The notes under the pieces are model-generated. The model saw only the letters and a list, made by a program, of their open reading frames with translations, was not told the origin of the DNA and did no database searches. Positions 4,136 through 5,197 of a DNA stretch of 5,197 bases are shown one piece after another. The position numbers were made by a program, and so were the translations under genes. Origin of the DNA: Eshraghiella sp045542375 (GTDB lineage: Bacteria; Bacillota; Clostridia; Lachnospirales; Lachnospiraceae); contig JAZQKW010000125.1 of the NCBI GenBank assembly GCA_045542375.1, positions 1 through 5,197 on the forward strand, written 5' to 3'. How positions within the stretch are numbered: position 1 is the stretch's first letter; each line of letters opens with the position of its first letter.

Positions 4136-5197
4136 TAGCCAATCTCCGCTCCGTTAGGCATATCCTTCTCAGCGTTAAGAAGTGCAAGATTTCCTTCTGC
4201 ATCTTCTGCACATAATAACATACCTTCTGAAAGAAGCCCTGCAAGCTTAGCAGGCTTTAAGTTAGCAACCACTACAACCTTCTTACCAACCATCTCTTCT
4301 GCTGAATACTGCATCTTAATTCCTGATACAATCTGCTTAACCTCACTGCCAATTTTAACCTGTGAGCAGAGAAGCTTCTTAGATTTAGGTACCTCTTCAC
4401 ACTTAAGAATCTCACCAATTCTAAGCTGAATCTTATCAAAATCATCAATTGTGATTTCCGGCTTCTTCTCAACATCAATTCCCGGATGTTCTTTTTCAAG
4501 GTCGCTTTCTCCTGCTGCCGCCTTCATAGCTTCAACCTTTTCAAGCACCTCATTAACATCAAGTCTTGCAAAAAGAATTTCCGGTTTCTCAACTACTTTG
4601 TTACCTGATGGATACAGACCAAATGTCTCAAGGTCAGAAAGTTCTCTCTTAGGTGCATTAAGCTGTGCAAGAATCTTATCTGCTGTTTCAGGCATATGAG
4701 CTGATAAAAGTGTAGCACCTATGCTGATTCCTTCAACAAGATTGTAGAGAACTGTCTCAAGACGAGCCTTCTTCTCTTCATCCTTAGCAAGTGCCCAAGG
4801 CATTGTCTCATCAATATATTTATTGCATCTCTTAAAGATGTTGAAGATTTCTGTAATTGCATCTGCAACACGAAGCTTATCCATCTTCTCATCAACCTTC
4901 TTAACAGCTTCAAGAATAGTATTCTTAAGGTCCGCATCAACCTCTTCAGATACTCCTGTGTTATTAACCACACCGCCAAAATACTTGTTAGACATAGAAA
5001 TTGTTCTGTTAACAAGATTTCCAAGGGTGTTAGCAAGCTCTGAATTAAGTCTTTCTACCATAAGCTCCCATGTAATTACACCGTCATTTTCAAATGGCAT
5101 TTCGTGTAAAACAAAGAATCTTACCGCATCCACTCCAAAGAAATCCACAAGGTCATCTGCATAAAGCACATTACCTTTTGACTTACTCATCTTGCCG
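4135..5197 (-). CDS. metG: Methionyl-tRNA synthetase, C-terminal part (cut by window edge)
   Basis: MetRS charges tRNA-Met and initiator tRNA with methionine in the cytoplasm. The gene enters from the right edge, and only about the last 353 residues are present. The first visible residues, GKMSKSKGN, are the KMSKS loop that binds ATP and the tRNA acceptor end, so the ATG at 5190 is an internal methionine and not the start. The anticodon-binding helical domain follows, including FENDGVITWE and WALAKDEEKK. A linker rich in Glu and Lys leads to a C-terminal EMAP/Trbp111-like OB-fold (about 4138-4446, from ITIDDFDKIQLRIGEI through ANLKPAKLAGLLSEGM), the tRNA-binding module that drives dimerisation in long bacterial MetRS. 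The Rossmann domain with the HIGH motif lies outside. The stop TAA overlaps the tatD start by one base. Any promoter or T-box lies beyond the window. Confidence 0.96.
   Translation of the reverse strand, partial: GKMSKSKGNVLYADDLVDFFGVDAVRFFVLHEMPFENDGVITWELMVERLNSELANTLGNLVNRTISMSNKYFGGVVNNTGVSEEVDADLKNTILEAVKKVDEKMDKLRVADAITEIFNIFKRCNKYIDETMPWALAKDEEKKARLETVLYNLVEGISIGATLLSAHMPETADKILAQLNAPKRELSDLETFGLYPSGNKVVEKPEILFARLDVNEVLEKVEAMKAAAGESDLEKEHPGIDVEKKPEITIDDFDKIQLRIGEILKCEEVPKSKKLLCSQVKIGSEVKQIVSGIKMQYSAEEMVGKKVVVVANLKPAKLAGLLSEGMLLCAEDAEGNLALLNAEKDMPNGAEIG

Noticed and set aside
4451..5164. Serine-rich plus-strand ORFs opposite metG
   Set aside because: Serine/leucine-rich translation is the usual result of reading the antisense of Glu/Lys-rich codons; metG is unambiguous.

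Overview
The window looks like a chromosomal housekeeping segment from a low-to-moderate GC Gram-positive bacterium, most likely a Clostridia member of the Lachnospiraceae type. This rests on strong purine-rich ribosome binding sites, the metG-tatD-rsmA gene order, a MetRS with a C-terminal tRNA-binding domain, the style of the uncharacterised two-domain protein, and a tiny holin-like toxin gene. The taxonomic call is inference from gene content; no rRNA or other marker is present.

Layout from right to left, since most genes are on the minus strand. metG enters from beyond the right edge (5197) in its KMSKS loop and is followed with no gap by tatD (TAATG junction), then by rsmA (10-nt overlap). 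This is a tightly packed operon joining tRNA charging, a TatD-family metal-dependent nuclease/hydrolase and 16S rRNA dimethylation. After rsmA comes a 16-bp hairpin with a U-tract. It looks like the operon terminator, but it also contains the complete Shine-Dalgarno sequence of the next gene, an uncharacterised 279-aa protein (1602-2441). That gene meets a plus-strand GNAT acetyltransferase gene (1054-1605) tail to tail with a 4-nt overlap. The acetyltransferase gene is divergent from tadA (501-959, minus), the tRNA-Arg wobble adenosine deaminase. The 94-bp region between them carries an extended -10 promoter and a 13-bp palindrome.

The left 420 bp, past tadA, holds the most interesting part: a compact type I toxin-antitoxin-like locus. 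A 32-codon ORF (178-276, minus) with a GTG start and a strong Shine-Dalgarno encodes a single-membrane-segment peptide with the YEAL start seen in holin-like toxins. It has a good promoter (TTGACA-16-TACAAT with TGn) and a ~108-nt structured leader. A second good promoter (TTTACA-16-TATAAT) on the plus strand drives a ~105-nt RNA with no evident ORF towards the toxin gene. Both transcripts end at the same bidirectional terminator, and the toxin stop codon lies inside its stem. The two RNAs share a 5' motif in the same sense (AAGTGCTAC ... GGTTGCYCT). The small RNA also has a stretch complementary to the toxin mRNA immediately upstream of its Shine-Dalgarno. This layout resembles enterococcal par/Fst and Bacillus txpA/ratA, but the shared same-sense 5' motif is not something I can assign to either.

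No insertion sequences, CRISPR arrays, tRNA or rRNA genes were found.
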